DNA from: Candidatus Didemnitutus sp.
Lineage (GTDB): Bacteria > Verrucomicrobiota > Verrucomicrobiia > Opitutales > Opitutaceae
Assembly: GCA_030682505.1 (NCBI GenBank)
Contig: JAUXOH010000294.1
Span: forward strand, 1 to 13,336
Reading direction: 5' to 3'
Length of the DNA: 13,336 nucleotides
This document shows, piece by piece, positions 7,058 to 13,336 of the stretch; within the stretch, counting starts at the first letter, position 1; every line of letters begins with the position of its first letter. The notes under the pieces were generated by a model that was not told the origin of the DNA, ran no database searches, and saw only the letters and a program-made list of their open reading frames with translations. Made by a program: the position numbers and the translations under genes.

Positions 7058-7087
7058 AAATCGACCGCGTCATCAACCATATAAACC

Positions 7088-7351
7088 ATGTCACAACCCG
7101 TTAAGTCAGAAGTTATTGCTCAATACAAAACCCACGAGAAGGACACCGGCTCCAGCGACGTCCAGATCGCGCTGCTCTCGGCTCGCATCAATCATTTGAC
7201 CGAGCATTTGCGCACGCATCGCAAGGATTTTCACAGCCGCCGCGGCCTTCTCCAGATGGCGAGCCGTCGTCGCAAGCTGCTTGATTACCTCAAGCGCGAA
7301 GACCTCCCCAAGTATAACGAACTGCTGCAGAAGCTCAATCTGCGCAAGTAA
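7088..7351 (+). CDS. rpsO: Small ribosomal subunit protein S15
   Basis: The 87-residue protein covers the whole S15 fold (usual length 88-89). Conserved elements run in order: the DTGSSDVQIALLSARI loop and helix (about 20-35), LTEHLRTHRKDFHSRRGL (about 38-55) with the His, Asp and Ser residues that contact 16S rRNA helices 20-22, and the C-terminal SRRRKLLDYLKRE. S15 is a primary binder of the central domain of 16S rRNA in 30S assembly. The ATG at 7088 is the only start that gives the normal N-terminus. No Shine-Dalgarno is seen; the bases before the start are AT-rich (CATATAAACC). The gene is followed 12 bp later by an intrinsic terminator and then by pnp, the classic neighbour. Control probably involves the structured leader upstream. 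Confidence 0.98.
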   Translation: MSQPVKSEVIAQYKTHEKDTGSSDVQIALLSARINHLTEHLRTHRKDFHSRRGLLQMASRRRKLLDYLKREDLPKYNELLQKLNLRK

Positions 7352-7363
7352 CCCGCTTTCACG

Positions 7364-7396
7364 AAAGGCGGCCCACCGACGGGCCGCCTTTTGTTC
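7364..7396 (+). terminator. Intrinsic terminator of rpsO
   Basis: AAAGGCGGCCC (7364-7374) pairs perfectly over 11 bp with GGGCCGCCTTT (7381-7391) around ACCGAC, followed by TGTTC. The GC-rich stem runs into a T-tract 12 nt after the rpsO stop. It should end most rpsO transcripts and so separate rpsO from pnp. Confidence 0.92.
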
Positions 7397-7429
7397 TCCT
7401 CACCGACCAGTTCACCGGGATATTTCCGC

Positions 7430-7459
7430 TTGCCGCCTCAGCCTCGCTGGGACCGCAAT
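7430..7459 (+). promoter_or_regulatory. Weak promoter candidate for pnp
   Basis: TTGCCG (7430-7435) followed 18 bp later by CGCAAT (7454-7459). The -35 sits in CCGCTTGC, similar to the CGCTTGC at the proposed rpsO promoter, and is also preceded by an AT-rich patch (ATATTT). A promoter is expected between the rpsO terminator and pnp, but the -10 match is poor. Confidence 0.2.
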
Positions 7460-7474
7460 CCGAAATTTCCCGAG

Positions 7475-7547
7475 GACTGATTCAAGAGGGGGACCGAAAC
7501 GGCCACCTCATCAGCGCCTGGATCTGTCAGTCGGGCTCTCGCCCGGC
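7475..7547 (+). promoter_or_regulatory. Structured region in the pnp leader
   Basis: Three pairings are visible. GACTGA (7475-7480) pairs with TCAGTC (7527-7532). Nested inside it is an irregular hairpin in which 7486-7496 pairs with 7500-7509 (GAGG/CCTC, then GG/CC, then CCG/CGG around AAA). A third, GTCGGGC (7530-7536) with GCCCGGC (7541-7547), overlaps the 3' arm of the first, so they compete. In E. coli the pnp leader carries an RNase III-cut hairpin through which PNPase controls its own mRNA. Whether this leader acts similarly is a guess. Confidence 0.3.
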
Positions 7548-7600
7548 AGCCGGAATTCAAACCGACCCGCCAGCCAGTCGCGCCCATCCGAAAAAACATC

Positions 7601-9796
7601 ATGAATCAGAAACACTCAGTTACCGTTCCCGGCCTCGGCCTCACGTTCTCCACCGGTTCCATCGCCCAGCTCGCTGGCGGCGCCGTCAACGTCAACGTTG
7701 GCGAAACCAACGTCTTCGTCACGGCCTGCGCCGCGCAAACCATGCGCCCCGGCCAGGACTTCTTCCCCCTCACCTGCGACTACCGCGACAAGTATGCCGC
7801 GGCCGGCCGTTTCCCCGGCGGCTACTTCAAGCGCGAAGGCCGTCCGACCGAGCGCGAGATCCTCATCTCCCGCCTCTGCGACCGTCCCTGCCGCCCGCTC
7901 TTCCCCGAGGGTTTCCTCAATGAAGTGCAGATCATCGGCCAGCTCTTCTCGGCCGATCTGATCAACGACTCCGACATCGCGATGGTCAACGGCGCCAGCG
8001 CCGCCCTCGCCATCTCCGACATTCCGTGGAACGGGCCGATCGGCTGTGTCCGCGTCGCCTTGATCGACGACCAGTTCGTCGCCAACCCGACGATCGAACA
8101 GATGTTCTCCTCCTCGCTCGACCTGATCTACGTCGGCAACGAGAAGGACATGCTGATGATCGAAGGCTCCGCCGACCAGATCCCCGAGGAGAAATTCATC
8201 GAGGCGCTCGCGTTCGGCCACACGGCCATCCAGCCCATCATCGCCGCCATCCGCGAGCTGATGAAGCTCGCCGGCAAACCGAAGGCCACCTTCAAGCTCG
8301 TCGGCGCCACGCCGGAAGCCCGCGCCATCATCGAGCGCGTGGTCCCCGCGCAGCGCATCTCCGACGCCATCTTTGGCAAGGATCGTCCGATCCGCACCGC
8401 CGCCATCAAGCTGCTCAAGGAAGAGGCCAAGGCCGCGCTCGTCGCCGAACTCGGCGAAGGCAAGTTCACCGATGTCGATCTGAACGTCGTGTTCGAGGAC
8501 CTGCAATACAAGGCCTACCGCCAGACCGTGCTCGCCAAGGGCCTGCGCTCCGACAACCGCGAAGCCAAGTCGCTCCGCCCGATCACGGCCGAAGTCGGCG
8601 TGCTCCCCCGCGTGCATGGTTCCGCCATGTTCCAGCGCGGCGACACCCAGAACATCGCCCTCGTCACCCTCGGGCCGACGAAGGAAGCCCAGGACATGGA
8701 CGGCCTCACCGGCGGCGCCACTTCGAAGAGCTTCATTCTCCACTACAACTTCCCGCCGTTCTCGGTCGGTGAAGCCGGTCGTTTCATCGGTCCCGGCCGC
8801 CGCGAAATCGGCCACGGTGCCCTCGCGGAACGTTCCCTCGTTCCGATTCTCCCCCCGGAAGACGTCTTCCCGTACTCCATCCGCGTCGTCTCCGAGATCA
8901 TGGCCTCCAACGGCTCGACCTCGATGGCCTCCGTTTGCGGCGGTTGCTTGGCGCTGATGGATGCCGGCGTGCCGATCATCGCCCCCGTCGCCGGCATCTC
9001 CTGCGGCTTGATGACCGAGATGGACGCCAACGGCGCCATCACCAAGTGGACCACCATCACCGACATTCTCGGTGAGGAAGATCACTTCGGCGACATGGAC
9101 TTCAAGCTCGCGGGCACGACCAAGGGCATCACGGGCTTCCAGCTCGATCTCAAGATCAACGGCCTGCCGTTCGAGATCGCCAAGGTGGCCGTCATGCAGG
9201 CGCGCGACGCCCGCATCGAGATCCTCAAGGCCATGCTCGCCTCGCTGCCGGCTCCCCGCAAGGACCTCAGCCAGTACGCTCCCCGCATCCAGACGATCCA
9301 GATCGATCCCGAAAAGATCGGCCTGCTCATCGGACCCGGCGGCAAGACGATCCGCCGCATCACGGAAACGACCGGCGCGCAGATCGACATCTCCGACGAC
9401 GATTCCGGCAAGGTCTTCATCTACTCGAACAACGCCGACGCGATGAACCGCGCGGTGCAGGAAATCGACGGCCTCTGCGGCGGCGGTTCCCAGATCGAGA
9501 TGGGCAAGATCTACACCGGCCGCGTCACCGGCACGAAGGACTTCGGTGCCTTCGTCGAGTGCATGCCGGGCAAGGAAGGCCTCGTCCACATCTCCGAGCT
9601 CGCCGACATGCGCGTGCGCCGCACGGAAGACGTCGTCAAGGTCGGCGATTCCATCACCGTGAAGTGCATCGGCATCGACGAGCGTTCCGGCAAGGTTCGC
9701 CTCAGCCGCCGCGCGGCGATGAAGGAACTCGAAGCCCAGCAGCCAGCCGAGGCACCCGCCGAGGCCGAAGCTACCTCCGAACCCGCCCAATCGTAA
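7601..9796 (+). CDS. pnp: Polyribonucleotide nucleotidyltransferase (PNPase)
   Basis: A 731-residue 3'-to-5' phosphorolytic exoribonuclease, which releases nucleoside diphosphates and takes part in mRNA decay. All domains are present: first RNase PH domain (about 10-145, with GRFPGGYFKREGRPTERE), helical linker (about 240-320), catalytic second RNase PH domain (about 325-550, with GSAMFQRGDTQ near 341 and SMASVCGGCLALMDAGVP), KH domain (about 565-625, GPGGKT at 578-583) and S1 domain (about 634-703, GRVTGTKDFGAFVE). The metal and catalytic aspartates equivalent to E. coli D486 and D492 are D494 and D500 in EDHFGDMDF. The short tail is Ala/Glu/Pro-rich, and no RNase E-binding segment is apparent. 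The ATG at 7601 has no Shine-Dalgarno, only an A-run before it. A strong terminator follows. Confidence 0.98.
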   Translation: MNQKHSVTVPGLGLTFSTGSIAQLAGGAVNVNVGETNVFVTACAAQTMRPGQDFFPLTCDYRDKYAAAGRFPGGYFKREGRPTEREILISRLCDRPCRPLFPEGFLNEVQIIGQLFSADLINDSDIAMVNGASAALAISDIPWNGPIGCVRVALIDDQFVANPTIEQMFSSSLDLIYVGNEKDMLMIEGSADQIPEEKFIEALAFGHTAIQPIIAAIRELMKLAGKPKATFKLVGATPEARAIIERVVPAQRISDAIFGKDRPIRTAAIKLLKEEAKAALVAELGEGKFTDVDLNVVFEDLQYKAYRQTVLAKGLRSDNREAKSLRPITAEVGVLPRVHGSAMFQRGDTQNIALVTLGPTKEAQDMDGLTGGATSKSFILHYNFPPFSVGEAGRFIGPGRREIGHGALAERSLVPILPPEDVFPYSIRVVSEIMASNGSTSMASVCGGCLALMDAGVPIIAPVAGISCGLMTEMDANGAITKWTTITDILGEEDHFGDMDFKLAGTTKGITGFQLDLKINGLPFEIAKVAVMQARDARIEILKAMLASLPAPRKDLSQYAPRIQTIQIDPEKIGLLIGPGGKTIRRITETTGAQIDISDDDSGKVFIYSNNADAMNRAVQEIDGLCGGGSQIEMGKIYTGRVTGTKDFGAFVECMPGKEGLVHISELADMRVRRTEDVVKVGDSITVKCIGIDERSGKVRLSRRAAMKELEAQQPAEAPAEAEATSEPAQS

Positions 9797-9817
9797 ACGG
9801 CCACCCCGTTCACTCTC

Positions 9818-9849
9818 AAAGCCGCGACGCCCGTCGCGGCTTTTTCTTT
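9818..9849 (+). terminator. Intrinsic terminator of pnp
   Basis: AAAGCCGCGAC (9818-9828) pairs perfectly over 11 bp with GTCGCGGCTTT (9833-9843) around GCCC, and runs into TTTTTCTTT. It begins 21 nt after the pnp stop and closes that transcription unit. Confidence 0.93.
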
Positions 9850-9909
9850 GGCCCCACGCCGCGCCCGGAGGATTGCACGTGGCCGGACGCCGTCCAGACT
9901 GGAGTCCGC

Positions 9910-10410
9910 TTGAGCTTTCCCGACCATCGCGCCGGCGTGCGCACTGTTGCCGTTCTTGAAGCCTGCAAGGGGGGCGTCGTCCTTGCCGCCGGGTTCGGTC
10001 TCGTCGCCATGGTCGGTCACGATGCCGAGAAGTTCGCGGCAGAGCTGGTCGGCCGCCTCCACCTCAATCCGGCCCAGCACTACCCTCAGGTCTTCATCCA
10101 GGCCATGTCGGCGGTGACCGACGCGCGCCTCTGGTGGCTCGCGGCCTTCGCTCTGCTCTACGCCACCATTCGATTCCTCGAAGCCTATGGTCTCTGGCAT
10201 CAACGCCGGTGGGCCGAATGGTTGGCAGCCCTCAGTGGCGCGATCTACATCCCGGTCGAACTGTTTGAAATCTGGCACCACGCCACTTGGCTCAAGTTCG
10301 GCGCGCTGGCGGTGAACGTCGCGATCGTCACCTACCTCGCACGCCTCCTCGCCGAGTCACGTCCGCCAAAACCGGATCCGTTCCCGGCGGTTCCCCCGCC
10401 GGCGCTCTGA
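9910..10410 (+). CDS. DUF2127 family membrane protein
   Basis: A predicted 166-residue inner-membrane protein with hydrophobic segments at about 13-36, 73-90, 100-118 and 125-142. The pattern VRTVAVLEACKGGVVLAAGFGL near the start, ARLWWLAAFALLYATIRFLEAYGLWHQRRWAEWLAALSGAIYIPVELFEIWHH in the middle (quoted here as WLAAFALLYATIRFLEAYGL and WAEWLAALSGAIYIPVELFE), and a Pro-rich tail fit the DUF2127 family, whose function is unknown. The open frame runs back into pnp, but that part crosses the pnp terminator, so the start must be later. I chose TTG at 9910 because GGAG (9901-9904) lies 5 nt before it; a GTG at 9937 is the other option. No clear promoter is visible in the 60 bp after the terminator. 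surE follows 67 bp downstream. Confidence 0.75.
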   Translation: MSFPDHRAGVRTVAVLEACKGGVVLAAGFGLVAMVGHDAEKFAAELVGRLHLNPAQHYPQVFIQAMSAVTDARLWWLAAFALLYATIRFLEAYGLWHQRRWAEWLAALSGAIYIPVELFEIWHHATWLKFGALAVNVAIVTYLARLLAESRPPKPDPFPAVPPPAL

Positions 10411-10454
10411 GCGACCCGGGGGTCCGGCCCGTTTCCCGCTTTCATTCGGGGTCG

Positions 10455-10473
10455 TTCGTGTCTTTCGTGGTGG
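10455..10473 (+). repeat. Short copy of the CACGAAA-type repeat before surE
   Basis: TTCGTGTCTTTCGTGGTGG shares TTCGTGTCTTT and TTTCGTGGTG with the right arm of the inverted repeat between oppB and oppC. It ends 4 nt before the surE ATG. Only one arm is present, so it cannot fold alone. The match to the other copy is too long for chance in such GC-rich DNA. Confidence 0.6.
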
Positions 10474-10477
10474 CAGA

Positions 10478-11260
10478 ATGAAACTCCTGGTCACCAACGA
10501 CGACGGCATCAACTCGATCTTCTTCCAGGAGTTGGTCCACGCGCTGCGCGCGGCCGGGCACGAACTCTACATTGCCGTGCCGGCCACGGAGCAAAGCTGG
10601 ACCGGCGCGTCCAAGACCCGCTCGCGCCCGGTGAAATGCGCCGCGGTGGACCGCGGCTTCGGCTGCCCGACCTGGATGCTCGACGGCACGCCGTCCGATT
10701 GCGTCAACATCGCAATCGCCCATCTGTTGGAGCCCACGGTGAAAGTCGACGGTGTCGTCAGCGGAATCAACGTCGGCTTCAACTGCTCGCTCGGATTCGT
10801 GCTCGCCAGCGGCACGGTGGCCGGGGCGTGGGAAGGCGCCCTGCACGGCCTGCCCGCCGCCGCTTTTTCGCAGGACGTCTCCGAGGAAGTCTACGCGCTG
10901 ATGAAGGAGCAAGGCGGCACGCCCGACGCCGACATGCTCGTCACGCTCAAGGCCTCCGCCGCCCGCGCCGCCCGGTTCGTCGGCGAGAAATTTCCCGGCG
11001 CCCCGCGGAACACCTTCACGGTGCACAACGTCAATTTTCCGATTCCCTGTCGCGCCGACACCGAGATCAAGCCCACGGTCCCGGCACAGGTGCACGTGCC
11101 CGGATTGTTCAGCCCGGCGGCCGATGACGGTTCCCATCGCCTCGTGTGGGGCAACATCATCGATGTGTCACCGCCCGAGCCCCTCACCGACGTGAAGTGC
11201 CTCGAGCAAGGCTGCATCAGCCACACGATTCTCGACTACCGCAAACTCGGCCACGCCTGA
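10478..11260 (+). CDS. surE: 5'/3'-nucleotidase SurE
   Basis: A 260-residue metal-dependent phosphatase that dephosphorylates nucleoside 5'- and 3'-monophosphates in the cytoplasm and is linked to stationary-phase survival in E. coli. The metal site is visible: the N-terminal LLVTNDDG with D8 and D9, S40 in EQSWTG, and N98 in SGINVGFN. Other family marks are WMLDGTPSDCV (about 67-77) and SGTVAGAWEGALHGLPAAAFS (about 110-130). The usual EQSG reads EQSWTGAS here, a variant of the metal-loop sequence rather than a lost ligand. Length is normal (250-260). The ATG at 10478 is preceded by GGTGG from the repeat, which might serve as a weak ribosome binding site. The gene is convergent with adenosine deaminase, with only 26 bp between the stop codons and no terminator. 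Confidence 0.94.
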   Translation: MKLLVTNDDGINSIFFQELVHALRAAGHELYIAVPATEQSWTGASKTRSRPVKCAAVDRGFGCPTWMLDGTPSDCVNIAIAHLLEPTVKVDGVVSGINVGFNCSLGFVLASGTVAGAWEGALHGLPAAAFSQDVSEEVYALMKEQGGTPDADMLVTLKASAARAARFVGEKFPGAPRNTFTVHNVNFPIPCRADTEIKPTVPAQVHVPGLFSPAADDGSHRLVWGNIIDVSPPEPLTDVKCLEQGCISHTILDYRKLGHA

Positions 11261-11286
11261 GAGCGGCAAATCGCCGGACCTTCGAC

Positions 11287-12285
11287 TCAGCGCGCCGTCC
11301 CCGCGAGCAACGCGGCTTTCTCGTCGGCACTGAGGTAGGCGATTTCGAGCGCGTTGCGGCGGGCCTGCAGGATCTGCGCGGGCGTCAACCCGGCGGCCGG
11401 CGCGGCGACCTCGAGTTCGTGTTTCAAGTCGATGTTGCTGATGCCGGGATCGTCGGTGTTGATCGTGGCGAGCAGCCCGTGCTCGAGGAATTGTTTCAGC
11501 GGATGCGACGGATAATCCGCGACCGTGTTGGTCTGCAGGTTGCTCGTCAGGCTCACCTCGAGGCCGATGCGATGCGCCGCGAGATGATCGAGCAACCGGG
11601 GATCGTCGATCGCGCGCACACCGTGACCGATGCGCGTCGCCCCGAGTTCACGCAACGCGGCCCACACACTCGCCGCGCCCCCCGCCTCGCCCGCGTGCAC
11701 CGTGATCGCCCAACCCGCATCGCGGCCGCGTTTGAAATGCTCGATGAAAAGTTCCGCCGGCCAGTTCCTCTCGTCGCCGGCCAGATCCAGCGCGGCCAAG
11801 TGGTGGCGATGTTCGAGCAACGCCTCGAGTTCGCGCCGACAGGTTTCGGGCCCGAAGGTGCGGCTGAGGATGCCAATCAGTTTCACTTTCACGCCCGTCG
11901 CACGGCTGCCTTCCTCGGCGCCCTCGGCGATCGCCGCCACGACGTCCCCCATGTTCAGCCCATGCGTCCGCGCCATGAAATACGGGCTGAAGCGCAGCTC
12001 GAGGTAGGCGATGCCTTCCTGCTTGGCGTCCTCCAAATTCTCCCGCGCGACGCGGCGGCAGGCCTCCACGTCGCCCAGCACCCCGACCATCCAGTCGAGC
12101 TTCGCCAGAAACGCCAGCAGGTCGGCCTCCACGCCCTGCACCTGCACGTGCGGCCGGAGGGTCTCCACCGTGTCACCGGGCAGGCGCACGTTGTGCTGCC
12201 GGGCCAGATCAAGGATCGTCTGGATGCGCAGGCTCCCGTCGAGGTGGCGGTGGAGATCGATCAGGGGCAGCGACGGATCGGACAT
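11287..12285 (-). CDS. add: Adenosine deaminase
   Basis: A 332-residue zinc enzyme converting adenosine to inosine in purine salvage. It lines up with E. coli Add (333 residues) almost without gaps: HRHLDG supplies zinc ligands H12 and H14, HAGE gives H197 and catalytic E200, IGHG follows, and NTDDP gives D278 and D279, the same numbers as in E. coli. LRFSPYFMA and IGILSRTFGPETCRRELEA are also typical. The start is the ATG at 12285 (MSDPSLPLIDLHRHLDG), which fits the E. coli N-terminus. An in-frame ATG at 12351 would add 22 residues and has a far better Shine-Dalgarno (AGGAG, 5 nt spacer), but the added sequence is basic and unlike the family. Convergent with surE, whose product adenosine it could use; divergent from the ABC ATPase gene. 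Confidence 0.96.
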   Translation of the reverse strand: MSDPSLPLIDLHRHLDGSLRIQTILDLARQHNVRLPGDTVETLRPHVQVQGVEADLLAFLAKLDWMVGVLGDVEACRRVARENLEDAKQEGIAYLELRFSPYFMARTHGLNMGDVVAAIAEGAEEGSRATGVKVKLIGILSRTFGPETCRRELEALLEHRHHLAALDLAGDERNWPAELFIEHFKRGRDAGWAITVHAGEAGGAASVWAALRELGATRIGHGVRAIDDPRLLDHLAAHRIGLEVSLTSNLQTNTVADYPSHPLKQFLEHGLLATINTDDPGISNIDLKHELEVAAPAAGLTPAQILQARRNALEIAYLSADEKAALLAGTAR

Positions 12286-12383
12286 GAGGTCAGGTTGACG
12301 GGACCGCCGCCCGGGCACAACGCCACGATTGCGTTTCTTCTGGCCCTGCATCCCGTCTCCTGAATCCTCCTTCCTGTCCGCCC

Positions 12384-13336
12384 ATGATCGAAGTCGAACA
12401 CCTCACCCGCGTCTTCCGCACCTACAAGAAAAAGCCCGGCTTCTGGGGCGGAGTAAAGGGTTTGTTCACCCGGGAATTCGAGGAGACGCGCGCGGCCGAC
12501 GACATCAGTTTCTCGATCAAGGAAGGCGAGTTCGTCGGGTTCCTCGGACCGAACGGCGCGGGCAAGACCACGACGCTCAAGATGCTCTCGGGGCTGATCT
12601 ATCCGACCAGCGGCACCGCCCGGGTGGCCGGCTTCGACCCGACCAAGCGCGAAAACGAATACCGCCGGCTCTTTGCCCTCGTGCTCGGCCAGAAAAACCA
12701 GCTCTGGTGGGATCTGCCGGCCATGGAGTCGTTCTTCTTGCTGCGCGCGATCTACGGCATCGATCCCAAGCAGTGGAAGGAAACCCTCGATGAGCTGGTG
12801 ACGCTGCTGAACGTCAGTCACAAACTCAACGTGCAGGTGCGCGAACTTTCGCTCGGCGAACGCATGAAGATGGAACTGATCGCCGCGCTGCTCCACCGCC
12901 CGCGGGTGCTTTTCCTCGACGAACCGACCATCGGCCTCGACGTCATCTCGCAGCGCAACGTACGCGACTTCCTCCGCGACTACAACCGGAAGAACAGGAC
13001 GACCATCTTGCTCACGAGCCACTACATGGCGGACATCTCGCATTTGTGCGAGCGCGTCATCGTCATCGATCACGGCAAGAAAATCTACGACGGCGCCCTT
13101 GACCGCATCGCCGGGGCCGGGGCGCGCCAGCGCATCATCAAGTTCAAGCCCCGCCCGGGCTTGAGCGGGGAGCCGGCGAACTTTCCGCCCGACTGGAAAC
13201 CGTTGCACGGCGAGATCAAGATTTGCGACGACGGCGAGATCCTCCTGCACGTGCCGAGCGAAAGCGTCACCACGGTCTGCCAGCAGATCCTCGCGCAGGG
13301 AGCCGTGGATGACATCACGATCCAGGATGTCCCGCT
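12384..13336 (+). CDS. ABC-2 type exporter ATP-binding protein (COG4586 type), 3' end cut off
   Basis: The ATPase subunit of an ABC exporter, open to the window edge: 317 codons are visible with no stop. Walker A is GPNGAGKT at 55-62, followed by LKMLSGLIYPTSG. The Q-loop region reads LGQKNQLWWDLP, which marks the COG4586 group (viologen-exporter-like ATPases). The signature is LSLGE at 155-159, Walker B ends in D179 with catalytic E180 (FLDEPTIGLD), and switch histidine H213 lies in TSHYM. The C-terminal part after about residue 240 is an accessory domain. Such ATPases are usually followed by two ABC-2 membrane subunits, which would lie beyond the edge. The substrate cannot be told from the ATPase. 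The ATG at 12384 has no Shine-Dalgarno; a 98-bp gap separates it from add, which runs the other way. Confidence 0.9.
   Translation, partial: MIEVEHLTRVFRTYKKKPGFWGGVKGLFTREFEETRAADDISFSIKEGEFVGFLGPNGAGKTTTLKMLSGLIYPTSGTARVAGFDPTKRENEYRRLFALVLGQKNQLWWDLPAMESFFLLRAIYGIDPKQWKETLDELVTLLNVSHKLNVQVRELSLGERMKMELIAALLHRPRVLFLDEPTIGLDVISQRNVRDFLRDYNRKNRTTILLTSHYMADISHLCERVIVIDHGKKIYDGALDRIAGAGARQRIIKFKPRPGLSGEPANFPPDWKPLHGEIKICDDGEILLHVPSESVTTVCQQILAQGAVDDITIQDVP

Noticed and set aside
6910..7104. A 64-codon open frame upstream of and overlapping rpsO
   Set aside because: It covers the leader hairpins, overlaps the rpsO start out of frame and has no family resemblance. A leader peptide cannot be excluded, but nothing supports one.
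7616..9790. A 724-codon open frame antisense to pnp
   Set aside because: It mirrors pnp and has a Gly/Asp/Val-rich composition with no domain; it is a shadow of a highly biased coding sequence.
11264..11276. Small hairpin CGGC/GCCG between surE and add
   Set aside because: Only 4 bp with no T-run on either strand; too weak to call a bidirectional terminator.
12295..12321. TTGACG as a -35 element for the ABC ATPase gene
   Set aside because: The -35 is good, but no acceptable -10 lies 16-18 bp downstream (only GC-rich sequence), so no promoter is called.
11146..12363. A 405-codon plus-strand frame across add
   Set aside because: It is antisense to adenosine deaminase, whose active-site residues all align with E. 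coli Add.

Overview
This GC-rich window is dense with genes and carries no rRNA, tRNA, CRISPR array or intact mobile element. The gene set suggests a Gram-negative bacterium of the Verrucomicrobiota, most likely Opitutaceae-like. The grounds are the very high GC content, the rarity of Shine-Dalgarno sequences before start codons, a short 'TTCGTGTCTTT/TTTCGTGGTG' intergenic repeat of a type I associate with such genomes, and DciA as replication helicase loader. This placement is inference; no marker here is decisive.

Left part (1-6872): a minus-strand fused SpmA/SpmB-type membrane protein is transcribed away from a small potassium-channel-like protein. Their shared 112-bp gap holds a perfect 10-bp GC palindrome. 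A plus-strand run follows: OppB and OppC oligopeptide permease subunits (no OppA, OppD or OppF in the window), an MsbA-like ABC exporter, an FkbM methyltransferase, and the DnaB-helicase loader DciA (DUF721). The last three are closely spaced and look like one transcription unit. A degenerate inverted repeat lies between oppB and oppC.

Middle (6873-9849): rpsO (ribosomal protein S15) and pnp (polynucleotide phosphorylase) are adjacent, as in many bacteria, but a textbook intrinsic terminator separates them. rpsO has a 5' leader with several hairpins, including one just upstream of the start with a GNRA tetraloop and a G-U/G-C step. That makes an S15 autoregulatory leader plausible. pnp has its own roughly 200-nt structured leader and a strong terminator.

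Right part (9850-13336): a DUF2127 membrane protein, then SurE (5'-nucleotidase), convergent with adenosine deaminase. SurE and Add could act in sequence in purine salvage (AMP to adenosine to inosine). Divergent from add is an ABC-2-type exporter ATPase of the COG4586 type, cut by the window edge.

Most genes are ordinary housekeeping or transport genes. The least explained signals are the structured rpsO and pnp leaders, the dispersed repeat placed immediately before start codons, and the palindrome in the first divergent gap.
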